This document shows positions 16,727 to 24,912 of a stretch of DNA of 64,000 nucleotides, in pieces (within the stretch, counting starts at the first letter, position 1; every line of letters begins with the position of its first letter). The stretch spans positions 6,510,001-6,574,000 of the forward strand of contig NC_013595.1 of assembly GCF_000024865.1 (NCBI RefSeq). The letters run 5' to 3'. The notes beneath the pieces are model-generated. The model saw only the letters and a list, made by a program, of their open reading frames with translations, did no database searches and was not told the origin of the DNA. The position numbers were made by a program, and so were the translations under genes. The stretch is from Streptosporangium roseum DSM 43021 (GTDB lineage Bacteria > Actinomycetota > Actinomycetes > Streptosporangiales > Streptosporangiaceae).

Positions 16727-18235
16727 ATGACATCGGGGACGGGTGCTCGCGAGAAGACTTTCTTCGGACATCCGCGGGGCCTGGCCACGCTGTTCGGCAC
16801 CGAGATGTGGGAGCGCTTCAGCTGGTACGGCCTCCGGGCCATCCTGGCCACCTTCATGGCGGCCTCCCCGGTCGTGGGCGGCCTCGGCCTGACGCAGCAG
16901 ACCGCCCAGGCGATCGTCGGCATCTACGGCGCGCTCATCTATCTGGTGGCCCTGCCCGGCGGCTGGGTCGCCGACCGCGTGCTCGGCGCCCGCAGGGCGG
17001 TGCTGTGGGGCGGCTTCGTCATCATGTGCGGCCACATCAGCATGGCCATCCCGGTCAGGACGGGCGTCTTCGTCGCCCTGGGCCTGCTGCTCATCATCAT
17101 CGGGACCGGGCTGCTGAAGCCCAACATCTCCGCCATGGTCGGCAAGCTCTATCCGGAGGACGACGACGCGCGCAGGGACGCGGGCTTCTCCATCTTCTAC
17201 CTCGGCATCAACCTCGGCGCCTTCATCGCCCCCATCGTCGTCGGCTGGCTCGCCGCCGACAACCGCTGGCATCTGGGCTTCGGCGCGGCGGCGGTCGGCA
17301 TGGCCCTGGGCCTGCTCCAGTACGTGCTGGGCCGCCGCCACCTCAAAGGCGCGGGCGAGGAGCCCGGCCACCGGCTGACCCCGCGCGAGCACCGGCACTT
17401 CGTGCTGTCGGCCCTCGCCGCCGCCGTCGTGATCGCCGGCGCCCTGGCCGCCTGGGTGGCCTCGGGCACGTTCGACCTCGACACCTTCGCGCTCGTGGTG
17501 ACGGTGATCATCGTCATCGTCCCGGTGGTCTACTTCGCCTACGTCCTGTTCGGCAGCCACAACCTGACCGACGACGAGCGCTCGCGGATGAAGGCCTACA
17601 TCTGGCTGTTCATCGCCGCCGCCGTCTTCTGGATGATCTACGACCTGGCCCCGACGGTGCTGCTGTTCTTCGCCCAGGACAGGACCGACCTGTCGCTGTT
17701 CGGCATCCGGATCACGGCAGCGACCACGCAGTCGTTCAACCCGCTGTTCATCATGATCTTCGTGCCGGTCTTCGCCTCGCTCTGGGTCAGGCTGGGCAAC
17801 CGGGTGACCGCTCCGCAGAAGTTCGCCTTCGCGCTGTTCATGATCGCTCTGAGCTTCGTGGTCATGGCCCTGGCCGCCCGGCTGGCCGAGAGCGGGAGGA
17901 TCTCGGTGTGGTGGCTGGTGCTGGTCTACCTCATCCAGGTCTTCGGCGAGCTGTCGCTGAGCCCGGTCGGCCTGTCGGTCACCACCAAGCTCGCCCCCCA
18001 GGCGTTCAAGGGCCAGATGCTCGGGGTGTGGTTCATCGCCGTCTCGGTGGGCGACGCCGTGGGCGGGCAGACGGGCCGCCTGAAGAACTACATGTCGGAT
18101 CCCGCGTACTTCCTGACACTCGCGGCGATCGCCGTCGTGGCGGGCCTGGCGCTGCTCGCGTCCGTCGGCAGGCTCCGGGCCATGATGCGCGAGCACCACG
18201 AGAGTGCGGCGGGGACGGGGCCCGCGTCGCCCTGA
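16727..18235 (+). CDS. POT/PTR family proton-coupled oligopeptide transporter
   Basis: A 502-residue membrane protein with about 12-14 hydrophobic segments. POT signatures: GTEMWERFSWYGLRAIL near residues 22-38 (the ExxER motif is represented by EMWERFS), GGWVADRVLGARRAV, and NLGAFIAPIVVGWLA (PTR2-like). The C-terminal half carries FGELSLSPVGLSVTTKLAP, where QVFGELSLSP is typical of bacterial DtpT/YdgR proteins. It takes up di- and tripeptides with protons. ATG 16727 is preferred to ATG 16706 because GGGGGG lies 5 nt before it. Confidence 0.93.
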   Translation: MTSGTGAREKTFFGHPRGLATLFGTEMWERFSWYGLRAILATFMAASPVVGGLGLTQQTAQAIVGIYGALIYLVALPGGWVADRVLGARRAVLWGGFVIMCGHISMAIPVRTGVFVALGLLLIIIGTGLLKPNISAMVGKLYPEDDDARRDAGFSIFYLGINLGAFIAPIVVGWLAADNRWHLGFGAAAVGMALGLLQYVLGRRHLKGAGEEPGHRLTPREHRHFVLSALAAAVVIAGALAAWVASGTFDLDTFALVVTVIIVIVPVVYFAYVLFGSHNLTDDERSRMKAYIWLFIAAAVFWMIYDLAPTVLLFFAQDRTDLSLFGIRITAATTQSFNPLFIMIFVPVFASLWVRLGNRVTAPQKFAFALFMIALSFVVMALAARLAESGRISVWWLVLVYLIQVFGELSLSPVGLSVTTKLAPQAFKGQMLGVWFIAVSVGDAVGGQTGRLKNYMSDPAYFLTLAAIAVVAGLALLASVGRLRAMMREHHESAAGTGPASP

Positions 18236-18273
18236 CGGAAATCACATAGAGCCGGTCATGGGATGATTCATCA

Positions 18274-18885
18274 GTGAACCAGGTGCTCGACCTTGTCGGA
18301 ATCTTCGTCTTCGCCCTCTCCGGTGCCCTCGTCGGCGTCCGCAAACGGCTGGACGTGGTGGGCATGGCCGTACTCGCCGAGATGACGGCCCTGGGCGGCG
18401 GCATCCTGCGCGACCTGATCCTCAACGTACGGCCCGCCGCCTTCTCCAGCACCGGCTACGTGCTCGTGCCGATCGCCGCCACGGTGATCGTGTTCTTCTG
18501 GCACCCGCACGTGCAGCGGGTGATGCCGGCGGTGGACGTGCTCGACGCGGCGGGCCTCGGCCTGTTCTGCGCGGTCGGCACCGAGAAGGCGATGAACTTC
18601 GGCCTCAGCCCACTGCACGGGGCGCTGCTCGGGGTCACCACGGCGGTCGGCGGCGGCATCCTGCGCGACATCCTCGCCGGCCAGATCCCGAACCTGCTCT
18701 ACGACCGCCAGCTCTACGCGGTGCCCGCCATGCTCGGCTCGGCGGTCATGGCCGCGCTCTACACCGTCGACCTGCACGGCTGGCCGGCCACGCTGGCCGC
18801 CGCCGTGCTCGCCTTCGGACTGCGGATCGCGGCCATGCGGCTGCGGCTGCGCGCGCCGCTGGCCAGAGGCGTCACCTCGGAGTAG
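18274..18885 (+). CDS. TRIC-type cation channel family protein (UPF0126/YadS)
   Basis: A 203-residue membrane protein with about seven hydrophobic segments built from two repeats. Each half carries a GGGILRD motif (MTALGGGILRDLILN and TTAVGGGILRDILAG), the family hallmark that lines the pore in prokaryotic TRIC trimers. It is expected to conduct K+ or other monovalent cations, though physiological roles in bacteria are unsettled. GTG start at 18274. It ends 3 bp from the convergent MocR regulator. Confidence 0.9.
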   Translation: MNQVLDLVGIFVFALSGALVGVRKRLDVVGMAVLAEMTALGGGILRDLILNVRPAAFSSTGYVLVPIAATVIVFFWHPHVQRVMPAVDVLDAAGLGLFCAVGTEKAMNFGLSPLHGALLGVTTAVGGGILRDILAGQIPNLLYDRQLYAVPAMLGSAVMAALYTVDLHGWPATLAAAVLAFGLRIAAMRLRLRAPLARGVTSE

Positions 18886-18888
18886 GCC

Positions 18889-20322
18889 TCACAGCGCGGG
18901 GGTGAGCGGCTCGGCGGGACGGACGCCGTACGGCCCCCTGACCCTGGCCTCGGCGATGCGCTCCACCGCCTCGGCGAGGACCTGCGGCGGCTGGGTGAAG
19001 GGCAGGCGGAGCCGGCCCTCCAGCGTGCCGTCCACGCCGAACCAGGGGCCGGGCGCGAGCCGTACCCCGTGGCAGCTCGCCGCGTCGGCGAGCGCGGTGG
19101 CCGACGGGGTCGCCAGCCGCACCCAGAGCGCGCCTCCACCCTTGGGCACGGTGAAGTCCCAGTCGGGCATCCGCTCCCGCACCGCCGCCACCAGGGCGTC
19201 CCTGGAGGCGCGGAGGGTGCGGCGGCGCTCGGCCCTGGTCTCCTCGATGCCCTCGAACAGCCTCGCCACGACGAGCTGCTCGAACAGCGGGCTGGCGATG
19301 TCCACTCCCGCGCGGAGCACCGCCAGGCGGCGGACCATGGCGGCGGTGGTGCGGATCCAGCCGATGCGCAGCCCGCCCCACCACAGCTTGGACGCCGACC
19401 CGATGCTGATCACCCGCCCGTCGGTGTCGAACGCGGCCAGCGGAGCCGCCGCGGGCACCTCGTCGATCGCCAGCTCGCTCCAGGTCTCGTCCACGATCAG
19501 CGTGGTGCCGTACTGCCTGGCCGCACCGGCCAGGGCGGCCCGCGTGGCGTCGTCCATCAGGTGCCCGGTCGGGTTCTGGAAGTCGGGGATCAGGTAGGCG
19601 AGGCGGGCGGCCGACTGGCGCATCGCGCAGGTGAGCAGGTCCAGGTGCCAGCCGTCGTCGGGGACGCCGACCGGGACGATCCGGGCACCGCGCATCCTCG
19701 CCACGTCCATCGCGTGCGGATAGGTGGGCGACTCCAGCAGGATCGCGTCGCCCGCCGGGAGCAGCATCGAGGCCAGCAGGTGGAGCGCCTGCTGGGCCCC
19801 CGTGGTGACCAGGATCTGCTCGGGCCGGGTGGCCAGCCCCCTCGCGGTGTAGTGGGCCGCGATCGCCTGGCGCAGCGGCGCGATCCCGAGCGGGTCGTAG
19901 CCGATGCCGAGCGCGTGGCGCTGGTAGTGTTCGGCCGCGTAGGCGACCGCCGGGGCGAGCGTCGAGGGCGCGAGCGGAGCGGCGGCGTGCAGCGGCAGCA
20001 GCCCGTCGTCGTTGGAGGCGATCCACGGGTTCTCCGCGCCCATCGAGCCCGGGTCGGGCAGCGCGGTCCAGCTCCCCGCCCCCTGCCTGCTCTCCAGGTA
20101 TCCCTGCTCGCGGAGCCGGTCGTAGGCGGCGGTCACGGTGGTACGGCTGACGCCCAGGGCCTCGGCGAGGTGCCGCTCGGCCGGGACGCGCATCCGCACG
20201 GACAGCCGGCCGTCGAGGATCAGCAGCCGCACGGCCCCGGCCAGCGCGCTGTAGTACGGCCTGGTGTCGGGGTCGATCGCCACGAGGCGGGCGAGCTGGG
20301 GCCCGCTCAGATACCGGTCCAT
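18889..20322 (-). CDS. MocR-type GntR regulator with aminotransferase-like domain (YczR-like)
   Basis: A 477-residue fusion. The N-terminal wHTH (PYYSALAGAVRLLILDGRLSVRMRVPAERHLAEALGVSRTTVTAAYDRLREQGYL) is GntR-type; from about residue 110 a fold type I PLP domain follows, with SIGSASKLWWGGLRIGW carrying the PLP-binding Lys and PDFQNPTGHLM the PLP-contacting Asn. MocR proteins use PLP as a ligand for control rather than catalysis. It is divergent from a YczE-like membrane protein gene, the YczR/YczE pairing, and probably controls it and itself. TATAGT lies 7 nt before ATG 20322 (leaderless); ATG 20349 is an alternative. Confidence 0.9.
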   Translation of the reverse strand: MDRYLSGPQLARLVAIDPDTRPYYSALAGAVRLLILDGRLSVRMRVPAERHLAEALGVSRTTVTAAYDRLREQGYLESRQGAGSWTALPDPGSMGAENPWIASNDDGLLPLHAAAPLAPSTLAPAVAYAAEHYQRHALGIGYDPLGIAPLRQAIAAHYTARGLATRPEQILVTTGAQQALHLLASMLLPAGDAILLESPTYPHAMDVARMRGARIVPVGVPDDGWHLDLLTCAMRQSAARLAYLIPDFQNPTGHLMDDATRAALAGAARQYGTTLIVDETWSELAIDEVPAAAPLAAFDTDGRVISIGSASKLWWGGLRIGWIRTTAAMVRRLAVLRAGVDIASPLFEQLVVARLFEGIEETRAERRRTLRASRDALVAAVRERMPDWDFTVPKGGGALWVRLATPSATALADAASCHGVRLAPGPWFGVDGTLEGRLRLPFTQPPQVLAEAVERIAEARVRGPYGVRPAEPLTPAL

Positions 20323-20329
20323 ACCGACC

Positions 20330-20397
20330 ACTATAAGGCCACTTTCCATGATTGGCCCTTTTGATTCAGGCCGATGGCCTGGATGATTAAGGCCATT
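20330..20397. promoter_or_regulatory. MocR/YczE intergenic operator with repeated GGCC half-sites
   Basis: The 75-bp gap between the divergent genes holds TAAGGCCA twice in direct orientation (20334-20341 and 20388-20395), 54 bp apart (about five helical turns). It also has an inverted repeat ATGGCCT/AGGCCAT (20374-20380 and 20390-20396) and further GGCC cores at 20354 and 20369. Direct repeats at helical spacing plus one inverted pair are the operator architecture described for MocR proteins. The minus-strand -10 TATAGT (20335-20330) overlaps the first repeat, which suggests autoregulation. Confidence 0.6.
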
Positions 20398-21003
20398 ATG
20401 AGCGAAATTTCTCTCCCCACTCTTGGCTCCCTTCCCAGCCGCCTCACGCGTCTCTACGCGGGCCTGGCGCTCTACGGGGTCGGGATCGGCCTGCAGATCG
20501 AGTCGCACCTCGGCGGCAGCCCCTGGGACGTGTTCCACCAGGGCCTGTCCATCCACATGGGCCTGTCGATCGGCACCTGGATCATCCTGGTGGGAGCCCT
20601 GGTCATGCTGCTGTGGATCCCGCTCAGGCAGAAGCCCGGGATCGGCACCGTCAGCAACGTCGTCCTGCTCGGCGTGTTCGCCGACGCCGTCATGTGGCTG
20701 GCCCCGACCCCGGACCCGCTGGCCGCGCGCTGGGCCTACCTGCTGCTCGGCGTCGTCGCCACCGGCGCGGCGACCGGCCTCTACATCGGCGCGGGCCTCG
20801 GCCCGGGTCCGCGCGACGGGCTGATGACCGGCCTCAACCGCCTCGGCCTGTCCATCCGTACGGCCCGCACGATCATCGAGGTCACGGTGCTGGCCATCGG
20901 CTGGCTGCTCGGCGGGACCGTGGGGATCGGCACCGTGGTGTTCGCCCTGGCGATCGGGCCCCTGACCCAGTTCTTCATGCCCCGGATGCGCCCCAAGGGC
21001 TGA
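20398..21003 (+). CDS. YczE/YitT-like membrane protein
   Basis: A 201-residue protein with five to six hydrophobic segments. The conserved N-terminus RLYAGLALYGVGIGLQIESHLGGSPWDVFHQGLS and the GAGLGPGPRDGLMTGLNRLGLSIRTARTIIEVTVLAIGWLLGG segment are typical of the YczE/YyaS family, whose transport substrate is unknown. It lies divergent from its probable regulator (MocR, YczR-like). ATG 20398 is preferred; ATG 20374 would start within the putative operator. Confidence 0.88.
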   Translation: MSEISLPTLGSLPSRLTRLYAGLALYGVGIGLQIESHLGGSPWDVFHQGLSIHMGLSIGTWIILVGALVMLLWIPLRQKPGIGTVSNVVLLGVFADAVMWLAPTPDPLAARWAYLLLGVVATGAATGLYIGAGLGPGPRDGLMTGLNRLGLSIRTARTIIEVTVLAIGWLLGGTVGIGTVVFALAIGPLTQFFMPRMRPKG

Positions 21004-21036
21004 TCGGCGGCCGCCGGAGGCATTAGCGTCAAGGAC

Positions 21037-22797
21037 ATGCGGATCGAAGATTACGCTCTCATTGGAGACATGCAGTCAGCCGCCCTGGTCGGGCGGAACG
21101 GTGCCATCGACTGGCTCTGCCTGCCCAGGTTCGACTCGCCGGCGTGCTTCGCGGCGCTGCTCGGCGACAAGCAGAACGGGCAGTGGTGGCTCGGCCCGGC
21201 CGACGCCGGGCGGCCCGCCGCCACCCGGCGGCACTACAAGGGCGAGTCCCTGGTGCTGGAGAGCGAGTGGGACACCCCTGACGGCACGGTCCGCGTGACC
21301 GACTTCATGCCCGCGCGGCAGGCCAACCCCGACCTGGTCAGGATCGTGGAGTGCGTGTCCGGCACGGTGGAGATGGCCACCGAGATCCGCATCCGCTTCG
21401 ACTACGGCCGGATCGTGCCCTGGGTGCGCCGCACCGACGGCCTGCTGCAGGCCGTCGGCGGGCCCGACTCGGCATGGCTGCACTCCCCCGTCCCCCTGCA
21501 GGGCGGCGACTACGCGCACAAGGCGAGGTTCCGGGTCTCCGCCGGCGAGCGCCTGGCGTTCGTGTTCACCTGGCACCCCTCGCACGAGTCCAGGCCGGTC
21601 GAGATCGACCCCTTCGAGCAGCTGAGCGAGACCGAGGCACTGTGGGCCGAATGGGTGGAGCAGTGCACCTACCAGGGCCCGTGGCGCGAGGCCGTGATCC
21701 GCTCCCTCATCACCCTCAAGGCGCTCACCTACGAGCCCACCGGGGGCATCGTCGCCGCCCCCACCACCTCCCTGCCCGAGGACCTCGGCGGGGTCCGCAA
21801 CTGGGACTACCGCTTCTGCTGGCTGCGCGACGCCACCATGACGCTGGAGGCCCTCATCGGCGGCGGATACCTGGGCGAGGCCCGCGCCTGGAGGGCGTGG
21901 CTGCTGCGGGCCATCGCGGGCCGGGCTCAGGACCTGCAGATCATGTACAGCGTGTCGGGTGAGCGCCGGCTGACGGAGCTGGAGCTCGACTGGCTGCCCG
22001 GCTACGAGGACTCCCGGCCGGTCCGGATCGGCAACGGCGCGGTCGACCAGCTCCAGCTGGACGTCTACGGGGAGGTGATGAACGCCCTGTACCTGTCGCG
22101 CGTGTCGGGCATGGAGCCGGACGAGCGGGCCTGGACCATCCAGCGCGAGCTCGTCGAATACGTGGCCCAGCACTGGGACGAGCCCGACGAGGGGCTGTGG
22201 GAGGTCCGCGGCCCGCGCCGCCACTTCACCCACTCCAAGGTGATGTGCTGGGTGGCCCTGGACCGGGCCGTCAAGCAGGCGGAGACCTTCGGCCGCACCG
22301 GCCCGGTGGAGCGCTGGAAGGAGGTGCGCGACCGGATCCACGCCGAGATCTGCGACAAGGGCTTCGACGAGGCACGCGGGACCTTCACCCAGTCGTACGG
22401 CTCGCACGAGCTGGACGCCTCCCTGCTGCTGATCCCGATCGTCGGCTTCCTGCCACCGGAGGACCCCCGCGTGGTCGGCACCGTGGAGGCGGTCCAGCGT
22501 GAGCTGATGATCGACGGCTTCGTGCTGCGCTACCCCGTGGCCTCCGACAACGACGTGGACGGCCTGCCCGGCGGCGAGGGGGCGTTCCTGGCGTGCAGCT
22601 TCTGGCTGGCCGACGCGCTGGCGATGATCGGCCGCAAGGACGAGGCGGTGGAGCTGTTCGAGCGGCTGCTGTCCCTGCGCAACGACGTCGGCCTCCTCGC
22701 CGAGGAGTACGACCCCCGCTACGGCCGCATGGTCGGCAACTTCCCGCAGGCCTTCAGCCACGTTCCGCTGATCCACACCGCCCGCGCGCTGAGCTGA
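21037..22797 (+). CDS. Glycoside hydrolase family 15 (glucoamylase/trehalase type)
   Basis: A 586-residue cytosolic enzyme without signal peptide. The N-terminal beta-sandwich begins MRIEDYALIGDMQSAALVGRNGAIDWLCLPRFDSPACFAALLG. The (alpha/alpha)6 barrel carries NWDYRFCWLRDATMTLEALI, LDVYGEVMNALYLSR and LLAEEYDPRYGRMVGNFPQAFSHVPLIHTA, which contain the conserved catalytic-region acids. Actinobacterial members of this subgroup include trehalases as well as glucoamylases, so the substrate is open. TAGCGT lies 7 nt before ATG 21037, consistent with a leaderless transcript. Confidence 0.9.
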   Translation: MRIEDYALIGDMQSAALVGRNGAIDWLCLPRFDSPACFAALLGDKQNGQWWLGPADAGRPAATRRHYKGESLVLESEWDTPDGTVRVTDFMPARQANPDLVRIVECVSGTVEMATEIRIRFDYGRIVPWVRRTDGLLQAVGGPDSAWLHSPVPLQGGDYAHKARFRVSAGERLAFVFTWHPSHESRPVEIDPFEQLSETEALWAEWVEQCTYQGPWREAVIRSLITLKALTYEPTGGIVAAPTTSLPEDLGGVRNWDYRFCWLRDATMTLEALIGGGYLGEARAWRAWLLRAIAGRAQDLQIMYSVSGERRLTELELDWLPGYEDSRPVRIGNGAVDQLQLDVYGEVMNALYLSRVSGMEPDERAWTIQRELVEYVAQHWDEPDEGLWEVRGPRRHFTHSKVMCWVALDRAVKQAETFGRTGPVERWKEVRDRIHAEICDKGFDEARGTFTQSYGSHELDASLLLIPIVGFLPPEDPRVVGTVEAVQRELMIDGFVLRYPVASDNDVDGLPGGEGAFLACSFWLADALAMIGRKDEAVELFERLLSLRNDVGLLAEEYDPRYGRMVGNFPQAFSHVPLIHTARALS

Positions 22798-22911
22798 GGC
22801 GGCGGCGCGGGCCTCCGGGCGGACGTCCGGCGAGAATTCTCCGGTCCCGGTGCAACAATCCGTCGCGGCCACGACTCTCCGCTGACGAACACCATTCGAA
22901 AGGATCGGAAA

Positions 22912-23166
22912 ATGAGCGATTTCGACGTGACCTCCACGGACCTGATCGACTACGACGGTGACGGCAGCGCCGACGCCCAGCTGATCGACATCGACGGGGA
23001 CGGCATCGCCGACGAGGAGCGCTACGACGTCGACGGCGACGGTGTCACCGACATCGTCTACCTCGACATCGACGGCGACGGCTACGTCGACGAGGCCCGG
23101 GTCGACGTCAACGGCGACGGGGTCTCCGACTACACCCAGACCCAGGGGCCCTTCCCGACCGCCTGA
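22912..23166 (+). CDS. Small acidic protein of five DxDGDG calcium-ladder repeats
   Basis: An 84-residue protein. From residue 13 it consists of five 13-residue units starting DYDGDGSAD, DIDGDGIAD, DVDGDGVTD, DIDGDGYVD and DVNGDGVSD. The D-x-D/N-G-D-G-x-x-D pattern is the Ca2+-binding loop of EF-hand-like, dockerin and thrombospondin-type-3 ladders, so each unit could hold one Ca2+. There is no signal peptide or membrane segment; if cytosolic, it would be a calcium buffer or sensor. AAAGGA is 8 nt before the ATG. No named family comes to mind. It precedes the GrpE-like gene by 89 bp on the same strand. Confidence 0.8.
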   Translation: MSDFDVTSTDLIDYDGDGSADAQLIDIDGDGIADEERYDVDGDGVTDIVYLDIDGDGYVDEARVDVNGDGVSDYTQTQGPFPTA

Positions 23167-23255
23167 TCACACGATCCGGCACGCGCCCGTGTGATCTCAC
23201 CAGGGGGGAACCCGGACTCGGGTTCACACGGGCCCGCCGACGAGGAAGACGATCG

Positions 23256-24281
23256 ATGACAGACCGACGCGGGCTCCTGCCCCTGCTGCTCCTGGCCTGC
23301 CTGACGGTGACCGGCTGCGGCCCGGTGGCGGGTTCCGGCGGGGGGACGGCGGCCACCGCGCCGCCGGCGCCCGTGCGGGCCGGCGGATCGGCCGGAGACG
23401 GCGTCCCGCCCCCGCAGGCCAGGAGTCACCGGACCGGAACGGCCGGGACGGGAACGGCGGGCGGGTCATTCCCGCTGCCGCTGCCACTGCCGCTGCTTCT
23501 CGCGCTGGCGTCGGGATCCGTCGTCGCGGTCGCCGCCGGGGTCCACCTCCGGCGGCGGAACCGGCGGCCCGCGCCCGCCCCTGCCCCGGCCACGTGGCAG
23601 GGCGGGCCCGCCCTGCCGGAGCCCCCCGGCTCCGCGATCCCGCGGGCGCCCGCCACACCGCGCACACCGCCCATCCCACCCCCGCTCCACCCGGCCCCGC
23701 AGGCCCCGCCCGCCGTACCTCCCGCACCGCACGCGGCCCCGCAGGCGCCTGCCACACCGCACCACGCATCGCAGCCTCCGCCCGCCGTACCTCCACCGCA
23801 CCCGGTCCCGCAGGCGCCTGCCACACCGCACCACGCATCGCAGCCTCCGCTGCAGCAGGCCGCTCCTGCCGCGTCCGACCCGATGGCCGACGCGCTGGCG
23901 GAGGTCGCCGGGAGCGGGATCAGCCAGGCGCTCACCCAGCAGGTGGAGCGCCTGTTCGCCGAGGGCCGTCCGGGGCGTGAGGCCCTGGTGGAGGCCTGCA
24001 TCGGCTGCCGGGACCAGATCGCCGAGCGGCATCCCCGGCTGGCCGGCACGCTGCTGGACGGGCTGAACCGGGCCGGGGTCCGGGAGATCGTCGCGGACGG
24101 GCAGCGCTTCGACCCGCGCGTGCACGAGGCGTTCGGCACCGAGCCGACCGAGCGGCCGGAGCTGCACGACGTCGTCGCGGAGACCGTCAAGCGGGGGTAC
24201 GCCGACGGTGACCGTGTGATCCGCGTGCCGCAGGTCGCCGTCTACCGGCACGGGGCACCCGGAACCGGGACGGAGCCGTGA
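23256..24281 (+). CDS. Membrane-tethered GrpE-like nucleotide exchange factor
   Basis: A 341-residue protein in four parts. (1) A lipoprotein signal with lipobox VTGC and Cys21. (2) One hydrophobic segment, about 72-96 (PLPLPLPLLLALASGSVVAVAAG), followed by RRRNRR, which puts the C-terminus in the cytosol. (3) A Pro/Ala/His-rich spacer, about 105-205, with a duplicated PQAPATPHHASQP unit. (4) A C-terminal domain ending GQRFDPRVHEAFGTEPTERPELHDVVAETVKRGYADGDRVIRVPQVAVYR, which has the spacing of the GrpE beta-wing (FDPxxHEA, then V-KGY---DRVIRPAxVxV). It should release ADP from an Hsp70 partner, most simply the Hsp70-like protein at 29133. It ends 5 bp from the convergent sigma factor. Confidence 0.75.
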   Translation: MTDRRGLLPLLLLACLTVTGCGPVAGSGGGTAATAPPAPVRAGGSAGDGVPPPQARSHRTGTAGTGTAGGSFPLPLPLPLLLALASGSVVAVAAGVHLRRRNRRPAPAPAPATWQGGPALPEPPGSAIPRAPATPRTPPIPPPLHPAPQAPPAVPPAPHAAPQAPATPHHASQPPPAVPPPHPVPQAPATPHHASQPPLQQAAPAASDPMADALAEVAGSGISQALTQQVERLFAEGRPGREALVEACIGCRDQIAERHPRLAGTLLDGLNRAGVREIVADGQRFDPRVHEAFGTEPTERPELHDVVAETVKRGYADGDRVIRVPQVAVYRHGAPGTGTEP

Positions 24282-24286
24282 GGCGC

Positions 24287-24835
24287 TCAGCCACCGGCGA
24301 GCCCGGCCTGAAGCCGCCGCCTGGCCCGGTGGATCCAGGCCCTCACCGTGTTGAGCGGCACCTCCAGCGAGGCCGCCACCTGCTCGTAGGTGAGGCCGCC
24401 CGCCCACAGCAGCAGCGCCTCCCGGTGGGAGGCCGGCAGCGTGGCCAGCGCCCGGCGCAGGTCGGCGAGCTGGGCGACGGAGTCCTCGAAGGGGGCCGTG
24501 AGCACCGACTCCTCGGCCACTTCGGCGAAGAGCACCCCGCCGGGAGAGCGGCGCCGGACCACCGCGTGGGCGGCGTTGCGCGCGATGACGAGGACCCAGG
24601 ACCGGAAGGACGCCCTGCCCTCGAAGGCGGTCAGCCCCTTCCACGCGGCGAGCTGCGTCTCCTGCAGCGCGTCGAGCGCGTCGGCGCGGTTTCCGGTCAG
24701 GTGGTAGCAGACGCCGAAGGCCTGGCGCTGCGCGGTCGACCACAGCTCGGCGAAGGCCTGCTCATCACCCGCCCGCGCTGCCGCGACGAGACGACTCTCG
24801 TCCTCGACGGTACTGCTCAGCGACCCGCTCGTCAT
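24287..24835 (-). CDS. ECF RNA polymerase sigma factor
   Basis: A 182-residue sigma-70 family protein with region 2 (AFAELWSTAQRQAFGVCYHLTGNRADALDALQETQLAAWKGLTAFEGRASFRSWVLVIARN) and region 4 (LATLPASHREALLLWAGGLTYEQVAASLEVPLNTVRAWIHRARRRL). It has no region 1 or 3, as in ECF sigma factors. No anti-sigma factor gene is adjacent, which is unusual; the tethered GrpE-like protein or the Hsp70-like protein could serve in its place, but that is speculation. It is divergent from the dynamin operon, and a possible ECF promoter for that operon lies in the shared gap. Confidence 0.92.
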   Translation of the reverse strand: MTSGSLSSTVEDESRLVAAARAGDEQAFAELWSTAQRQAFGVCYHLTGNRADALDALQETQLAAWKGLTAFEGRASFRSWVLVIARNAAHAVVRRRSPGGVLFAEVAEESVLTAPFEDSVAQLADLRRALATLPASHREALLLWAGGLTYEQVAASLEVPLNTVRAWIHRARRRLQAGLAGG

Positions 24836-24857
24836 CGGTCACACATCCTCCCGGGGT

Positions 24858-24882
24858 GGAAATCAGCCAATGACACCACGTC
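24858..24882 (+). promoter_or_regulatory. Possible ECF-type promoter for the dynamin operon
   Basis: GGAAAT (24858-24863), 15 bases, then CGTC (24879-24882). GGAA-type -35 and CGTC-type -10 elements at 15-17 bp spacing are typical of ECF promoters. The predicted transcript would start near 24889, some 24 nt before the ATG at 24913, leaving room for the GAGG ribosome binding site. With an ECF gene directly divergent, control of this operon by that sigma factor is a reasonable inference. Confidence 0.45.
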
Positions 24883-24912
24883 GCGCGATCACCCGGCATG
24901 AGGTAACTCGTC

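Noticed and set aside
23594..23980. A 128-residue plus-strand frame inside the GrpE-like gene
   Set aside because: It is an out-of-frame reading of the Pro-rich spacer; no ribosome binding site and no motif.
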